Source: Gammaproteobacteria bacterium (lineage in GTDB: Bacteria; Pseudomonadota; Gammaproteobacteria; Xanthomonadales; Wenzhouxiangellaceae). Taken from it: a stretch of 14,696 nucleotides of DNA. The stretch is taken from NCBI GenBank assembly GCA_003561495.1, contig PWWM01000087.1:1-14696 (forward strand), in the 5' to 3' direction. Below, in pieces: positions 13,488-14,696 of the stretch. The position numbers were made by a program, and so were the translations under genes. How positions within the stretch are numbered: position 1 is the stretch's first letter; every line of letters begins with the position of its first letter. The notes under the pieces are model-generated. The model was not told the origin of the DNA and ran no database searches. It saw only the letters and a program-made list of their open reading frames with translations.

Positions 13488-13517
13488 GTGTTATATCCGA
13501 AGTGCAATGTAACACAA
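13488..13517 (-). promoter_or_regulatory. Promoter and operator of the RelE/ParE-type module
   Basis: On the minus strand, TTGTGT (13517-13512) and TATAAC (13495-13490) are separated by 16 nt, giving a fair sigma70 promoter 25 nt before the antitoxin ATG. GTGTTA (13488-13493) and TAACAC (13510-13515) form a perfect inverted repeat covering both hexamers, as expected for an autorepressor site. Confidence 0.6.
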
Positions 13518-13700
13518 ACCGGACTCAAAGCTCGTAACTCTGCCCGGTCAGTTTGTCCCAGCCACACGAGAAGGCGCGACGGACGCATCGGGAGACGACA
13601 TGGAAGGATCCCGGCTCGCCTTCGGAAATGATTTGGCTAAACCTTGCCTGTTCCGATTTTTTGCCGATTTTTATGAGTCAATGCGAATGTGGCTCGAACT
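13518..13700. other. Intergenic stretch with no supported gene
   Basis: Between the antitoxin promoter and the end of the next minus-strand gene I see no conserved reading frame, RNA gene or clear terminator. A T-rich stretch at about 13656-13673 (ATTTTTTGCCGATTTTTA) is the only feature. A plus-strand frame starting at 13600 runs antisense into the next gene and is not convincing. Confidence 0.5.
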
Positions 13701-14408
13701 TCAGGATATCAGCCAGCCGACCAGTGTCATTAAAGCGCCGGTGGCGCCAATCATTCCGGCCATTCGCGCAAGATCGCTGGCATGGGCGGCGCGTTCGATC
13801 GGTGCACGATCATCCAGCCAGGTGGAGAAGCCATAGAGCGTAAGTTCCCCATCGCGCTCGCGAATCCGACCATGTGCCCAGATGCGATCACCGGGACGAA
13901 TGGCGCGTTCCTCGACGCCTTCTTTCTCCAGCAGGTGGAATCGAATCAGGTTCAACATGGCCTGCGTTGCACCTGGACGCTCCTCGGGCGCTTGCAGGGG
14001 CTGGCCGTCGAGTCTGTAGCGGCGGTTTTCCAGCAAGATCCAGACATCGGATATGCGCTTGCTATTGATGATCAGGCGGTGATCGGGATTGAACTCGTCG
14101 ACCAGGGCAAAACGGCTGTTGTGCTTGCCGATACGAAGAACATGCGATGCACTGCCGCTGCTGGATCGGAAAAACCCCTGGAAGGTCTTGAAGGCGCGCA
14201 GCCACACGACTTCATCGTCAGTGATGGGCGACCTTCCCGGCGCTTCGATCGCCTGGACGATGCCGACCACCGAAGCATCCTTCATTTCGACCGCGTTTGC
14301 CGGTGTGATCACCTCTCGATCAACGGCGCGTTGGCGTCGCGAGAGGTGAAACAGAGCAACCATCAGTCCAATGAGTGCCAGCGGAAGTCCAAGAATTATC
14401 AATAGCAT
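13701..14408 (-). CDS. Two-TM membrane protein, possibly GIDE/MULAN-like
   Basis: A 235-residue protein with a membrane helix at each end: residues 2-22 (LLIILGLPLALIGLMVALFHL) and about 214-233 (ARMAGMIGATGALMTLVGWL). Between them is a soluble, strand-rich domain. Its pattern is a GxVxxxxxP opening (VVGIVQAIEAPGRSPITDDEVVWLRA), an FALVDE strand, then EERAIRPGDRIWAHGRIRERDGELTLYG. This order resembles the GIDE domain of MULAN-type proteins (annotated in bacteria as E3-ligase-like but without RING). That resemblance is from memory of the pattern and is tentative. Both helices flanking one domain suggests a membrane-anchored sensor or scaffold. It is alone on its strand, with a distant GGAAC before the ATG. 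Function unknown. Confidence 0.75.
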   Translation of the reverse strand: MLLIILGLPLALIGLMVALFHLSRRQRAVDREVITPANAVEMKDASVVGIVQAIEAPGRSPITDDEVVWLRAFKTFQGFFRSSSGSASHVLRIGKHNSRFALVDEFNPDHRLIINSKRISDVWILLENRRYRLDGQPLQAPEERPGATQAMLNLIRFHLLEKEGVEERAIRPGDRIWAHGRIRERDGELTLYGFSTWLDDRAPIERAAHASDLARMAGMIGATGALMTLVGWLIS

Positions 14409-14537
14409 GGTCGTCAGTTCCGATGTTTGTTCATGGTCAGTGTAAGTATCACCAGTCTCCAGCGAGAGAAGCTGTAGTCCAAAAAAGTGTGGTGGTCCTG
14501 ATCAATATTAACCCGGCAGGTATGTAGATCACATTCA
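14409..14537. other. Intergenic stretch upstream of the membrane-protein gene
   Basis: No open frame of note. It should hold the promoter of the minus-strand membrane protein, but I cannot place convincing -35/-10 hexamers. Confidence 0.4.
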
Positions 14538-14634
14538 GGGCGTCAAGCAGGCCCCGAATCAAGGCGTCGCTCGCAGGCAATGGTGATTCCATTGGCAAGA
14601 GCGAGAACGCAGAGTCGGGGCCTGCTTGGCGCCC
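14538..14634. repeat. Long imperfect stem-loop (97 nt)
   Basis: CAAGCAGGCCCCGA (14544-14557) pairs perfectly with TCGGGGCCTGCTTG (14615-14628). One T-G position later, GGGCG (14538-14542) pairs with CGCCC (14630-14634), giving a 20-position outer stem. Inner helices follow: GCGT/ACGC (14564-14567 with 14607-14610), CGCTC/GAGCG (14568-14572 with 14599-14603), and CAATGG/CCATTG (14578-14583 with 14589-14594) with a TGATT loop. Such multi-step nesting suggests a structured RNA, a repeat-element hairpin, or a mobile-element end. No T-run follows on either strand. Confidence 0.8.
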
Positions 14635-14696
14635 CTAACTGATTGAATTTAAATGACAGGCCGCAGTGTGGCTTTCGTCAGACTGCGTTATCGAAA
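14635..14696. other. Right window edge, no supported gene
   Basis: A minus-strand frame enters from the right edge and stops with TAG at 14637-14635, directly against the stem-loop; only 19 residues are visible. A plus-strand ATG at 14653 also stays open to the edge but has no ribosome site. Neither can be judged from this window. Confidence 0.2.

Noticed and set aside
14538..14640. Integron attC site suggested by a long stem ending near CCCTAAC
   Set aside because: attC needs RYYYAAC at its left end and GTTRRRY at its right; here the AAC-type box is on the wrong side and lacks the purine, and the outer stem is too perfect.
14653..14696. Start of a plus-strand gene running off the right edge
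   Set aside because: Fourteen open codons without a Shine-Dalgarno are not enough to support a gene.

Overview
This window looks like a chromosomal segment of a fairly GC-rich gammaproteobacterium. The evidence is a full-length RF3 (prfC), an E. coli-type single-chain L-serine dehydratase with its three cluster cysteines, a bifunctional-type BirA with an N-terminal helix-turn-helix, and a bacterial tRNA-Thr with encoded CCA. The set of accessory proteins (Hanks-type kinase, FHA protein, DUF4124-M23 peptidase) would fit a Chromatiales- or Xanthomonadales-like lineage, but the genus is a guess.

Left part, minus strand (1-3233): a tight operon reading grx-like protein -> FakA/FakB fusion -> plsY -> birA, with 8-nt overlaps at the first two junctions (using the GTG start chosen for plsY). 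It brings together a putative fatty-acid kinase, the acyl-phosphate:glycerol-3-phosphate acyltransferase that would use its product, and the biotin ligase needed for acetyl-CoA carboxylase. birA runs off the left edge. Divergent from it are sdaA (3322-4692) and an exported M23 peptidase (4767-5741). Heptameric repeats lie before the peptidase gene and, in inverted degenerate form, inside its signal-peptide codons.

Middle (5749-12440): a vapBC toxin-antitoxin pair, then prfC with a perfect TATAAT upstream. Convergent with prfC is a 673-residue FHA-FHA-pseudoABC-membrane protein. Divergent from that protein is a transmembrane Hanks-type Ser/Thr kinase. The pair resembles mycobacterial pknF/Rv1747, but the nucleotide-binding domain here has lost its Walker A lysine, signature, Walker B and H-loop residues. 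This is the strongest candidate for an unusual system in the window.

Right part (12488-14696): tRNA-Thr(UGU), followed by about 280 bp of non-coding DNA built from two degenerate modules of tRNA-Thr T-arm and 3'-end fragments interrupted by palindromes. Then come a GGGGTCA heptamer array, a RelE/ParE-type toxin-antitoxin pair with a recognisable promoter/operator, a two-TM membrane protein with GIDE/MULAN-like traits, and a long stem-loop (14538-14634) near the right edge. The tRNA 3'-end repeats with a toxin-antitoxin module beside them suggest an eroded integration site, although no integrase is present in the window.
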